Shown here in pieces: positions 56,491 through 64,000 of a stretch of DNA of 64,000 nucleotides (the first letter of the stretch is position 1; the number at the start of each line of letters is the position of its first letter). The notes under the pieces were generated by a model. It made no database searches. It was not told where the DNA came from and saw only the letters and a list, made by a program, of their open reading frames with translations. A program made the position numbers and the translations under genes. Source of the stretch: Variovorax terrae (GTDB taxonomy: Bacteria > Pseudomonadota > Gammaproteobacteria > Burkholderiales > Burkholderiaceae_C). The stretch spans positions 1,984,001 to 2,048,000 of the forward strand of contig NZ_JALGBI010000001.1 of the NCBI RefSeq assembly GCF_022809125.1, in the 5' to 3' direction.

Positions 56491-57930
56491 ATGACCTATC
56501 CCAACACCCAGCTCTTCATCGGCGGCGAGTGGCAGGACGCCGAAGGCGGCCGCTCGCTGGCCGTCTTCAACCCCGCTACCGGCGTGGAGATCGGCCGCGT
56601 CGCCCATGCCTCCACCCGTGACCTGGACCGTGCCCTTGTCGCGTCGCAAAAGGGCTTCGAGATCTGGCGCGACATGGTGCCGGCTGAGCGCAGCAAGATC
56701 ATGCGCAAGGCCGCGGCCCTCATGCGCGAGCGCGCCGATGAGATCGGTCGCCTGATCACGCAGGAGCAGGGTAAGCCCATCGCCGAGGGCAAGGGCGAGG
56801 CGATGGCTGCGGCCGACATCATCGAGTGGTTCGCCGAGGAGGGCTTCCGCATTTATGGACGAATCGTGCCCTCTCGCCTCGGGGTCCACATTCGCCAGAT
56901 GGTGCTCAGAGACCCGGTCGGCCCGGTGGCCGCTTTCACACCGTGGAATTTCCCGATCAACCAGGTGGTGCGCAAAGTGGCTGCGGCGCTCGCGGCTGGC
57001 TGCTCCATGCTAGTGAAGGCGCCCGAGGAAACCCCGGCCGCGCCCGCGGCGCTCATCAAGGCCTTTCAGGATGCGGGCCTGCCGAGCGGCGTGCTGGGTC
57101 TGGTTTACGGCAACCCAGCAGAGATCTCCAGCTACCTGATCCCGCACGCCATCATCCGCAAGATCACCTTCACCGGATCCACCCCCGTAGGCAAGCAGTT
57201 GGCGGCGCTGGCCGGCCAGCACATGAAGCGCGTGACCATGGAACTGGGCGGCCACGCCCCGGTGATCGTCTGCGAGGACGCGGACATCCAGCTGGCCGTC
57301 AAGGCCGCAGGCGCGGCCAAATTCCGCAATGCGGGCCAAGTCTGCATCTCTCCCACGCGCTTCCTGGTGCACGAGAGCGTGGCCAGGCAGTTCACGGCCG
57401 AGTTTGCCAAGCAGGCGCAGGCGCTCAAAGTAGGAGACGGCCTCGCCGACGGCACGCAGATGGGACCGCTGGCTAACCCGCGCCGCGTCTCGGCGATGGC
57501 CGAGTTCACCAAGGATGCGGTCGAACGTGGCGCCACGCTGATCGCGGGCGGCGGGCGCATCGGCGATGCCGGAAACTTCTGGCAGCCCACGATCCTGGCT
57601 GACGTGCCGCTGGAAGCGAGGGTCTTCAACGACGAGCCCTTCGGACCGATGGCAGCCATCCGCCCCTTCAACAGGCTCGAAGACGCGATCGCCGAAGCCA
57701 ACCGGCTGCCGTACGGCCTGGCTGGCTATGCCTACACCCGCTCGCTCAAGAATGCCGACCTGCTCGCGCGCCGCGTCGAGGTAGGCATGCTGTGGGTAAA
57801 CCAGCAGGCCACCCCTTCGGCCGAGCTGCCTTTTGGCGGCATCAAGGACTCGGGCTACGGATCCGAGGGCGGCTCCGAGGCGGTGGAGGCCTATCTCAAC
57901 GTGCGTGCGGTATCAGTGACCAACTTGTGA
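56491..57930 (+). CDS. NAD(P)-dependent aldehyde dehydrogenase (succinate-semialdehyde type)
   Basis: 479-aa aldehyde dehydrogenase. Catalytic Glu251 in [10 protein letters not shown] and Cys285 in [12 protein letters not shown]; cofactor motif [25 protein letters not shown]. Overall it resembles GabD-like succinate or 2-oxoglutarate semialdehyde dehydrogenases. The start is ATG 56491; an in-frame TTG nine bases earlier is possible. It follows the hydratase by 77 bp on the same strand. With a decarboxylase-like ThDP enzyme in the same regulatory unit, it may oxidise the aldehyde that enzyme releases; that is inference. Confidence 0.9.
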   Translation: MTYPNTQLFIGGEWQDAEGGRSLAVFNPATGVEIGRVAHASTRDLDRALVASQKGFEIWRDMVPAERSKIMRKAAALMRERADEIGRLITQEQGKPIAEGKGEAMAAADIIEWFAEEGFRIYGRIVPSRLGVHIRQMVLRDPVGPVAAFTPWNFPINQVVRKVAAALAAGCSMLVKAPEETPAAPAALIKAFQDAGLPSGVLGLVYGNPAEISSYLIPHAIIRKITFTGSTPVGKQLAALAGQHMKRVTMELGGHAPVIVCEDADIQLAVKAAGAAKFRNAGQVCISPTRFLVHESVARQFTAEFAKQAQALKVGDGLADGTQMGPLANPRRVSAMAEFTKDAVERGATLIAGGGRIGDAGNFWQPTILADVPLEARVFNDEPFGPMAAIRPFNRLEDAIAEANRLPYGLAGYAYTRSLKNADLLARRVEVGMLWVNQQATPSAELPFGGIKDSGYGSEGGSEAVEAYLNVRAVSVTNL

Positions 57931-58045
57931 CGGACAAGCCTGTGAGCGATGCGCGCCAGGAAGATCGAATGCCAGCAAAAGTGGCAATGCAACCCAAAGC
58001 GCTGCGCCAAGGGCGCGTGAGAGCGGGTCACAACCGTCCTCAAGC

Positions 58046-59005
58046 CTAGACCCACAACCGGTACATCCAGAACGACTCGTCCTCCTCGAACCGCCGGGCG
58101 AATTCGGTCGGGGCAAAGCCCGTGATCTGGCGCACCGCCCGGCTCATGTGGGCCTGGTCCGAAAAGCCTTCGTCGAGGGCCAGCGCAGGCCAGTCGAGCG
58201 GCTGGCCCTGCGCGTGGCGCTGCCGCGCCGCGTGGAACAGGCCTTCCGTGCGGACCATGCCCTGCCACTCCCGGATCGAGCGGCCGCTGAAGGCCTTGAC
58301 GCGCCGCTCCACCTGGCGCGTGCCCAGTGTGCGCTGCCACTCCCGGGCCTGCAGGCCCAGCCGCCCCACCCAGTGCCGCCCGAACTCGCTCAGGGACGGC
58401 AGCGAATCGCCGGCGCGGCCCAGGACCTCGCGCCAGCGCGGCGCCAGGTGCCGCTGCAGCGCGACCATGGTCTGCGCATCGTCGTTGGCGGCAAGCAGGG
58501 CATCGCACAGGGGCGACCAGGCGCGCCCGAGCACGTCGAGTGCCGGAACGAAACGATCCTGCGCCTCCACGAGGTCCACCCCGAACAGCTGCTGCGCCGC
58601 ATCGAGCGTGAAGCACAGCATGCCGCCCCGCCCCGTCGTCGGGGCCCAGCTCGCCGTGGGCGCCGTCTGGCTGCCCGAGAGCATCACGGACGCGGCAAAT
58701 GGCCGCCAGCGGCTTGCCCCCTCGGGCGTCTCGGTCACCAGCCCCGCGTCCAGGTCCTGGTACCAGGACAGGCAGACCAGCGGCGAGGCCGGGAAATGCG
58801 ACAGGCGCTGCGCATCGTCCAGGGCCCGCCCGCGCGTGTCGCGGCACACCACGGCCACCAGCGCGCCCTGGAGCGCGGGCGGCGCGGTGTACAGGCGCGA
58901 CTGCGGCGCCGGCCCGGAGCCGGCCCAGCGGGCTGCCCGGGCCCGGAAGGCCGGGCAGCGCAGCGACGGAGGCGGCGATGGCAGAGGCAGCACGGCGGCA
59001 TTCAT
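58046..59005 (-). CDS. AraC-family regulator
   Basis: 319-aa protein with a C-terminal AraC/XylS double HTH: RRVKAFSGRSIREWQGMVRTE, then DEGFSDQAHMSRAVRQITGFAPTEFARR at the end. The N-terminal about 200 residues have no recognised domain but include Trp/Pro-rich stretches. Start 59005 is uncertain; a longer start at 59056 would nearly reach the P450 gene. It is divergent from the P450, its probable target. The 114-bp gap after the aldehyde dehydrogenase stop holds no gene. Confidence 0.85.
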   Translation of the reverse strand: MNAAVLPLPSPPPSLRCPAFRARAARWAGSGPAPQSRLYTAPPALQGALVAVVCRDTRGRALDDAQRLSHFPASPLVCLSWYQDLDAGLVTETPEGASRWRPFAASVMLSGSQTAPTASWAPTTGRGGMLCFTLDAAQQLFGVDLVEAQDRFVPALDVLGRAWSPLCDALLAANDDAQTMVALQRHLAPRWREVLGRAGDSLPSLSEFGRHWVGRLGLQAREWQRTLGTRQVERRVKAFSGRSIREWQGMVRTEGLFHAARQRHAQGQPLDWPALALDEGFSDQAHMSRAVRQITGFAPTEFARRFEEDESFWMYRLWV

Positions 59006-59080
59006 GGTGACGAAGTGTAGGGGGGCCGGGATGACGTTTTCATTCAAGACGCGCATCGCCGCATCGCGAATCATTGGCGC

Positions 59081-60580
59081 ATGAACACCCTGCCCCACTC
59101 ACCTGCTCCGCCCAGCTCGCCAGATGCCGCCACAGCCGCCGCGGGCTGCCCTTTCGCCGCCCATTCGCCTGCCTCGGCCCAGCCCGCGGCGCCGGCTTCC
59201 GGGCCCGCCTGGCCGCCAGGCCCTCCGTCGGGCCTCACGGGCTGGGGGCTGCTGCGGCGCATGTCGCGCGACCTCCTCGGCACCGTCGCCAACTGGCAGC
59301 GCCAGTACGGCGACGTGGTCCATGTGCGTACCTGGCCCGAACACCAGATCATCGTCACGGACCCCGCGCTGGTGAGGGAATTGCTGGTCACCCAGCACGA
59401 GGCCTTGACGCGCTGGGAACACGGCATCGCGGTGTTTGCACAACTGCATGGCCAGAGCGTTCTGGTGAGCGAGGGGCAGCCCTGGCGCAGCAAGCGCCAG
59501 GCCCTGTTGCCGGCCTTCTCCCCGAAGTCCGCGCAGGCCCAGGTTCCGATGCTCGTGGCCGCGACCCAGGCCGCCCTGTGGGACTGGCCCGGCCGGTCCG
59601 ACGACTGGCCGATCGAGCAGGCGCTGACCTCGCTCACGATGGACGCGATCGCGCGCCTGGTGTTCTCCAGTCCGATCGGCGAGGACGCTGGCGCCGCCGA
59701 GCAAGCCGTCCGGGTGGCGAGCCGCGCGGCCGACCGGGAGTTCTACTGGCCGCTGCACTGGCCCGACTTCATGCCCTGGAAACGGCGCAAGCGCCGGGCG
59801 CTCGCCTGGCTGCGGCAGTTCATCGGCCGCCAGGTTGAACGCCGGCGGGCCCGCCCCGCCGCCGACTGGCCCGACGACCTGCTGAGCCGCCTGTTGCGGC
59901 TGCACCAGGCGGCGCCGCAGGACTGGCCCCTGCAGGCGGTGCGCGACGAATGCATGACGGCCTTCCTGGCCGGGCACGAAACCGTGGCCAGCACCCTGAC
60001 CTGGTGGTCCTGGTGCATGGCGACCCATCCCGAGGAGCAGCGGCGGGCCGCCGACGAAGTGCGGGAACGGCTGCAGGGTCGCCCGCCCTCGGCTGGCGAC
60101 CTGCCCCGGCTGCGCCGGCTGGGCTTCACGCTGCAGGAGACGATGCGCCTGTACCCCGCGGCCCCCGTGCTCATCAGCCGGCGCTGCACCCGGCCGGTGG
60201 CGCTGGGGCCCTGGCGCCTTCCCGCGCGCACCCTGTTCATGATTCCGCTGGGCCTGATGCAGCGCGATGCGCGCTGGTTCCCCGAGCCCGAGGCGTTCCG
60301 GCCCGGGCGTTTCGACGACGCGGGCGAGCCGCCGGCGCCCGCCGCCGACGCGCCGCGCGGCACCTGGATGCCGTTCGGCACCGGGCCGCGCGTCTGCCTG
60401 GGGCAGCACCTCGCAAGCGCCGAGATGGCCGTGATCGCCGCCATGCTGCTGCAGCGCTTCAGGTTCGAGGTTGCGGCGGGCGCTGGCGCTCCGCAGCCGC
60501 TCCTGCACGTCACGCTGCGGCCCGCCGCCCCCTTGCGCCTGAAGCTGGAGCGCCGGCCCGCGGACAGCGGCGCTTGCTGA
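59081..60580 (+). CDS. Cytochrome P450
   Basis: 499-aa cytosolic-type P450 with a Pro/Ala-rich N-terminal 45 residues and no membrane anchor. I-helix oxygen-binding motif AGHETVAS near residue 296, ExxR in LQETMRLYP (about 352), and heme loop FGTGPRVCLGQ with Cys439. It resembles the CYP4/CYP102-like bacterial class that hydroxylates fatty acids or related hydrophobic compounds, but substrate cannot be assigned. No ferredoxin or ferredoxin reductase is adjacent, so redox partners are unlinked. It is divergent from the AraC regulator. Confidence 0.93.
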   Translation: MNTLPHSPAPPSSPDAATAAAGCPFAAHSPASAQPAAPASGPAWPPGPPSGLTGWGLLRRMSRDLLGTVANWQRQYGDVVHVRTWPEHQIIVTDPALVRELLVTQHEALTRWEHGIAVFAQLHGQSVLVSEGQPWRSKRQALLPAFSPKSAQAQVPMLVAATQAALWDWPGRSDDWPIEQALTSLTMDAIARLVFSSPIGEDAGAAEQAVRVASRAADREFYWPLHWPDFMPWKRRKRRALAWLRQFIGRQVERRRARPAADWPDDLLSRLLRLHQAAPQDWPLQAVRDECMTAFLAGHETVASTLTWWSWCMATHPEEQRRAADEVRERLQGRPPSAGDLPRLRRLGFTLQETMRLYPAAPVLISRRCTRPVALGPWRLPARTLFMIPLGLMQRDARWFPEPEAFRPGRFDDAGEPPAPAADAPRGTWMPFGTGPRVCLGQHLASAEMAVIAAMLLQRFRFEVAAGAGAPQPLLHVTLRPAAPLRLKLERRPADSGAC

Positions 60581-60683
60581 TCGGCGCCGCCATGCCGGCC
60601 CTGGCATGCTCTAATTCCGGGCTGGCTTCTCATCCACCTTTGCGTCTTCCGCTCCACCGAGTCCGTTTTCCGAAAGCAGCCGC

Positions 60684-61379
60684 ATGGCCTCTCCCATCAC
60701 CCTCAGCATCATCTCCTCGATGGCCACCCGCCAGGTGCTGGCCGAACTCATCGAACAATTCCACCAGACCTCGCCGATCCGCGTGCGGCTGGAGTCCGTC
60801 GGCGGCGTGGACGCTGCCAAGCGCGTACAGGCCGGCGAGGCCTTCGACATCGTCATCCTCGCGGCCAACGCCATCGACAAGCTGATTGCCGAGGGGCGCA
60901 TCGCCGCCGGCAGTCGGCGCGACCTCGTGCACTCGGGCGTCTCGGTCGCGGTGCGCGCCGGCGCGCCGCGGCCGGACATCGACTCGGAAGAAGCCGTCAA
61001 GCAGGCCGTGCGCCAGGCGCGCTCCCTGAGCTACTCCACCGGCCCGAGCGGCGTGCACCTCGTGAAGCTGTTCGAGCAATGGGGCATTGCCGACGAGATC
61101 AAGGACCGCATCGTGCAGGCCCCGCCCGGCGTGCCCGTGGGCTCGCTGGTGGCCAAGGGCGAGGTGGAACTGGGCTTCCAGCAACTGAGCGAGCTGATCC
61201 TGCTGCAGGGCATCGACGTGCTGGGCCCGCTGCCGCCGGCGATCCAGATCGTCACCACCTTCTCGGCCGGCCTGTGCGCCACCTCCACGCAGGCCGATGC
61301 CGTGCGCGAGCTGCTGGACTTCATGGCCTCGCCGGCCGCCGCGCCGGCCAAGCAGCGCAACGGCCTCGAAGCGGCCTGA
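60684..61379 (+). CDS. ModA-like substrate-binding domain protein without signal peptide
   Basis: 231-aa protein of the molybdate-binding/extracellular solute-binding type II fold: LSIISSMATRQVLAELIEQF, FDIVILAANAIDKLIAEGRI, SYSTGPSGVHLVKLFEQWGI, GELGFQQLSEL-like C-terminal part. It starts directly with the mature-like sequence MASPITLSII, so no export signal is visible. Cytoplasmic members are common in Burkholderiales and their role is not established. No modB/modC genes are adjacent. The start has only a weak Shine-Dalgarno. Confidence 0.8.
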   Translation: MASPITLSIISSMATRQVLAELIEQFHQTSPIRVRLESVGGVDAAKRVQAGEAFDIVILAANAIDKLIAEGRIAAGSRRDLVHSGVSVAVRAGAPRPDIDSEEAVKQAVRQARSLSYSTGPSGVHLVKLFEQWGIADEIKDRIVQAPPGVPVGSLVAKGEVELGFQQLSELILLQGIDVLGPLPPAIQIVTTFSAGLCATSTQADAVRELLDFMASPAAAPAKQRNGLEAA

Positions 61380-61403
61380 GCGCATCCGGCTGAAGGAGCG
61401 CGG

Positions 61404-61445
61404 CGGGCGCCGCTCAGGACGCGCCGGGCGCCGCTCAGGACGCGC
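61404..61445. repeat. Tandem duplication, 2 x 21 bp
   Basis: Two exact, adjacent copies of a 21-bp unit beginning CGGGCGCCGC (61404-61424, 61425-61445). The second unit contains the stop codon of the leftward serine-tract gene; the first carries a duplicate of that stop. Confidence 0.85.
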
Positions 61446-61917
61446 CGTCCGCTGCTGCCAGGTGGCCCGGCGTGGTGGCGATGAAGACGGCGCGCGCCGC
61501 CGGCGCCGGTCCCGTGAGCGTGATGCGGGCCTGCCCCGGCCCCATCGACTGCAGCTCCACGCCCAGGCGGGCGCCCTCCTGGCCGAACGGCAGCCGCGGT
61601 TCCACGGCCGCCACCACCTCGGCGCCGCGGCCCGGCGGGTTCGCCTCGGCCAGCCATTCCACACGCACATGCGCTGCCGCAGGCGCGGCGCCGCCCTGCG
61701 CGACGACCACCCGGTAGCTGCCCGTGCGCCCTTCGGACGACCAGTGGCCGCCCGTCACGACGCTCGACGATGCGCCGCCCGAGGTGGAGACAGAGGAAGA
61801 GGACGAAGAGGAGGCCGACGACGAGGCGGCGGACGAGGAAGCCGCCTGCCCCGAGGCCACGGCCGGCAGCACCAGCACGGCGGCGAACAGGGTGGCGGCG
61901 GTGCGATCGATCATCAT
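61435..61917 (-). CDS. Exported protein with serine tract (hypothetical)
   Basis: 160-aa protein with an apparent signal peptide (MMIDRTAATLFAAVLVLPAVASGQ). An almost pure Ser/Ala tract follows (about residues 26-58), then a small domain with RTGSYRVVVAQGG and ATTPGHLAAADGAS at the end. Start 61917 follows AAAGGGG. Family not recognised. The Ser tract may be a flexible linker, or a site of slippage in the underlying trinucleotide-like DNA. No partner gene is evident. Confidence 0.65.
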   Translation of the reverse strand: MMIDRTAATLFAAVLVLPAVASGQAASSSAASSSASSSSSSSVSTSGGASSSVVTGGHWSSEGRTGSYRVVVAQGGAAPAAAHVRVEWLAEANPPGRGAEVVAAVEPRLPFGQEGARLGVELQSMGPGQARITLTGPAPAARAVFIATTPGHLAAADGAS

Positions 61918-62070
61918 GGTGGCACCCCTTTGCACATGGCACACCAGCCTTGCAGAGAACACGCGGCGGCGCCATGAACCCGGCGGGAGAACCTGCCCCG
62001 CCCCGGCGGCCGCTGCCGTTGGCTGGACTCACGCGCCCATTGTGGCACTGCGGCGGCCCGGCCGCCAGTT

Positions 62071-62129
62071 GCTCCTGTTTTCATAGCAACCAATGACCAC
62101 GCCACCTGGACATCAGCCACTTTTGGCTC
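62071..62129 (+). repeat. Dispersed palindromic repeat, copy G
   Basis: Core GCTCCTGTTTTCATAGC at 62071-62087, then AACCAATGACCACGCC, CCTGGACATCAGCC and ACTTTTGG. It is the best full-length match to copies A and D. It abuts the 3' end of the alpha/beta hydrolase gene. Confidence 0.75.
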
Positions 62130-62963
62130 TTAATTCCGGCAAAAAGGCTCCAACCCGGCTCGCTGGAGGAAAGACAGCACCGCCGCATTGAACGCGGCCG
62201 CCTGCTCGTAGTAGGGCGAGTGTCCCGCGCCCTCGATCACTGCCGTGGCGCTGCCTGGCACGCAGCGGGCCAGCGCCGCGGCCAGCGCGGGCGTCACGAG
62301 GCGGTCGTGCCGGCCCGTCACGAACAGCGTGGGGCAGTGCACCTGCGCCAGCGCGGCCAGCGGCAGCAGGTGCGGCGGCGCCAGCAGCGCGCGCAGCCGC
62401 GCCTGCCAGCCCGCCATGCCCGGCGCGGGCGCGAACACGGCCGGGTTGAAGCGATTGATCTGCGCATAGAGAAACGCCGCTTCGGGCTGCGCCGCCGCGT
62501 AGCCGGGGGCGAAGGCGCGCTCCTCCACCGGCGTGGTGTCGGCCTCGTCCATGAAGCGTTGCAGGCTCTCGAGCAGCGGCGCATGGGCCACCCCGAGCGG
62601 TGAATCGCAGGGCACGAAGGCCCAGACGCGGTCCGGGTGCCCGCAGGCCAGCCGCAGCCCCGTCACGCCGCCGAGCGACTGGCACACCAGCGCGGCCCGC
62701 GCGATGCCCTCGGCGTCGAGGATGGCCAGCGCGTCGTCCACGAAGCATTGCGGCACGAACGAGGCCGGCTCGGCCGCCGAGCGGCCCATGCCGCGGTGGT
62801 CGTACACCAGGCAGGTGAAGTGCTGCGCAAACCGCGGAATCTGCTGCCACCAGGTGGCGGCATTGGAGCCCGCGCCGTGGCAGAACAGCACAGCAGGCCC
62901 CTGGCCGTGGCGCTCGTAGTAGATGGCGGTGCCGTGCGAACGGACGAAGCTCACGCAGATCAA
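62130..62963 (-). CDS. Alpha/beta hydrolase
   Basis: 277-aa alpha/beta-hydrolase-fold enzyme. Nucleophile Ser96 in LVCQSLGGVTG (with Gln before Ser), oxyanion part VLFCHGAGSN at about 26-35, Asp in VTGRHDRLV near 220 and His in IEGAGHSPYY near 250. It resembles 3-oxoadipate enol-lactonase/BphD-type hydrolases, which act in ring-cleavage pathways, but this cannot be confirmed by sequence reading. The start is probably TTG 62963, overlapping the upstream Bug stop (TTGA); a GTG nine bases on is an alternative. It is translationally coupled to the Bug gene. Confidence 0.82.
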   Translation of the reverse strand: MICVSFVRSHGTAIYYERHGQGPAVLFCHGAGSNAATWWQQIPRFAQHFTCLVYDHRGMGRSAAEPASFVPQCFVDDALAILDAEGIARAALVCQSLGGVTGLRLACGHPDRVWAFVPCDSPLGVAHAPLLESLQRFMDEADTTPVEERAFAPGYAAAQPEAAFLYAQINRFNPAVFAPAPGMAGWQARLRALLAPPHLLPLAALAQVHCPTLFVTGRHDRLVTPALAAALARCVPGSATAVIEGAGHSPYYEQAAAFNAAVLSFLQRAGLEPFCRN

Positions 62964-63931
62964 TCTTCGAGCTTGAGCTGCGGCACGATCGCGCGGTACT
63001 TGCGCTCCTCCGCCTCGACGAAGCGCTGGGCGCTCCAGGGATCGAGCCCCGCCGACGGGATGCTGGCGCCGCTGGTGCGCACGAAGGCCTGCAGGGCCTC
63101 GGTCTGGTAGGCCTCGCGCAGGGCGCCGTTGAGCCTGTCGATGACCGGGGCGGGCGTGCCGGCCGGCGCAAAGATGCCGGCCCAGACCGTGTAGTCGAAC
63201 CCCTGCAGCGCCGGCATGCTCTCGCTGAAGGTGGGCACCTGGGGCAAGGCCTCGGAGCGCGCCGCCGACGTGATGGCAATCGGACGCAGTTGCCCCGCGT
63301 TGATGATGGGCAGCGCGCTCACCACCGGCGAGACGATGAGGTCGATCTGCCCGCCGATGGCGTCCGTGACGAAGGGCGCCCCGCCCTTGTAGGGAATGTG
63401 CAGCATCTCGATGCCGTTGCGCTGCGCCAGCAGGTGCAGCACGACGTTGTGGAAGGTGCCGCGCCCCGGCGTGCCGTAGGAGATCTGCTGGCCCTTCCTG
63501 CCCGCGCCCACGATGTCGGCGATGGATTTGTAGGGCCGCTGGTTGTTCGACAGCAGCACCACCGGCGAGGCATAGGTGAGCATCACGGCCCGGAAATCGC
63601 TGCTCTTGTAGTTCGGAGTCTTGAGCGCCAGCGGGGTCAGCACCAGTTCGTTGACCGACCCCACCAGCAGGGTGTAGCCATCGGCCGGCGCCCGGGCCAC
63701 ACGCCGCGCGGCCAGGGCGCCGCCCGCGCCCGCCACGTTCTCCACCAGCACGGGCTGCCCCAGCTTCCTGGCGAGTTCCTCGCCCCAGCGGCGGGCCACG
63801 ATGTCGGTGGTCCCGCCCGCGGGATAGCCCACGACCAGGGTCACGGGCTTGTTCGGGAACGGGGTGGAGGCCCCGGCCGCGGTCCAGGCCAGGGCATGGA
63901 TCAGGACAGCGGCAAATGGCAGCAGGCGCAT
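62960..63931 (-). CDS. Bug-family periplasmic receptor (TctC-like)
   Basis: 323-aa Bug receptor. Start 63931 (MRLLPFAAV) follows AAGGAGA. Signal peptide, then FPNKPVTLVVGYPAGGTTDIVA, VLVENVAGAGGALA, PADGYTLLVG, and LHIPYKGGAPFVTDAIGGQ. Overlaps the alpha/beta hydrolase gene by a few bases, so the receptor ligand may be the hydrolase substrate or a relative. The remaining 69 bases of the window (63932-64000) hold only its upstream region. Confidence 0.93.
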   Translation of the reverse strand: MRLLPFAAVLIHALAWTAAGASTPFPNKPVTLVVGYPAGGTTDIVARRWGEELARKLGQPVLVENVAGAGGALAARRVARAPADGYTLLVGSVNELVLTPLALKTPNYKSSDFRAVMLTYASPVVLLSNNQRPYKSIADIVGAGRKGQQISYGTPGRGTFHNVVLHLLAQRNGIEMLHIPYKGGAPFVTDAIGGQIDLIVSPVVSALPIINAGQLRPIAITSAARSEALPQVPTFSESMPALQGFDYTVWAGIFAPAGTPAPVIDRLNGALREAYQTEALQAFVRTSGASIPSAGLDPWSAQRFVEAEERKYRAIVPQLKLED

Positions 63932-64000
63932 GGATGTCTCCTTGTCGGTTCTTCGGGTCATGCAGCCTGGAGCGGCGGCAATGGGCGAATTCTGTGATTG

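Overview
The window is GC-rich, densely coded DNA from a betaproteobacterium, most likely Comamonadaceae (Variovorax/Acidovorax-like). This placement is inferred from gene content: many Bug-type periplasmic receptors, the aerobic benzoyl-CoA (box) pathway, LysR- and IclR-controlled aromatic catabolism, and a short palindromic repeat of a kind I recall from Comamonadaceae genomes. There is no rRNA, phage, transposase, integrase or CRISPR array. The window starts inside a gene.

1-20 kb is mainly cell surface. A two-partner secretion locus (truncated TpsB, a TpsA with a TolA-like alanine-rich tail, and a FecR-domain protein) is followed by tRNA-Pro(UGG) and tRNA-Arg(UCU). Next come a PhoX-family phosphatase whose start codon abuts tRNA-Arg and two TRAP permease genes with no adjacent binding protein. 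On the other strand lies a second locus: tpsB, a 2052-residue tpsA with an extended signal peptide, and an orphan NarL-type response regulator.

20-32 kb is a benzoate module. boxR, boxC and boxB run leftward; a flavodoxin-like gene, benzoate-CoA ligase and a five-gene branched-chain-type ABC transporter run rightward. boxA is not here. boxC and boxB are separated by a 508-bp non-coding block containing a large foldback element. boxR and the flavodoxin gene appear to start from two interlocked promoters sharing one palindromic -10 region.

32-48 kb holds small catabolic clusters with their regulators: a D-aminoacylase-like deacylase with a Bug receptor and LysR gene; pirin with LysR; an unrecognised protein with LysR; an IclR gene divergent from pobA (4-hydroxybenzoate 3-hydroxylase); a short class III CoA-transferase; and a Bug/amidohydrolase/FAD oxidoreductase/Bug operon divergent from a nitrilase-superfamily hydrolase and an IclR regulator, with two matched palindromes between them.

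48-58 kb is a LysR-centred unit. A ThDP enzyme and Bug receptor are on one side; an AcuI-like reductase, NDP-forming acyl-CoA synthetase, enoyl-CoA hydratase and aldehyde dehydrogenase are on the other. Two related 21-bp inverted repeats lie in the two promoter regions. The substrate is unknown. 58-64 kb has an AraC regulator, a cytochrome P450, a ModA-like protein without a signal peptide, a serine-tract exported protein, an alpha/beta hydrolase and a fifth Bug receptor.

Across the window I find seven copies of a repeat with a 17-bp GCT...AGC core. Three lie in frame inside dctM, boxC and livG.
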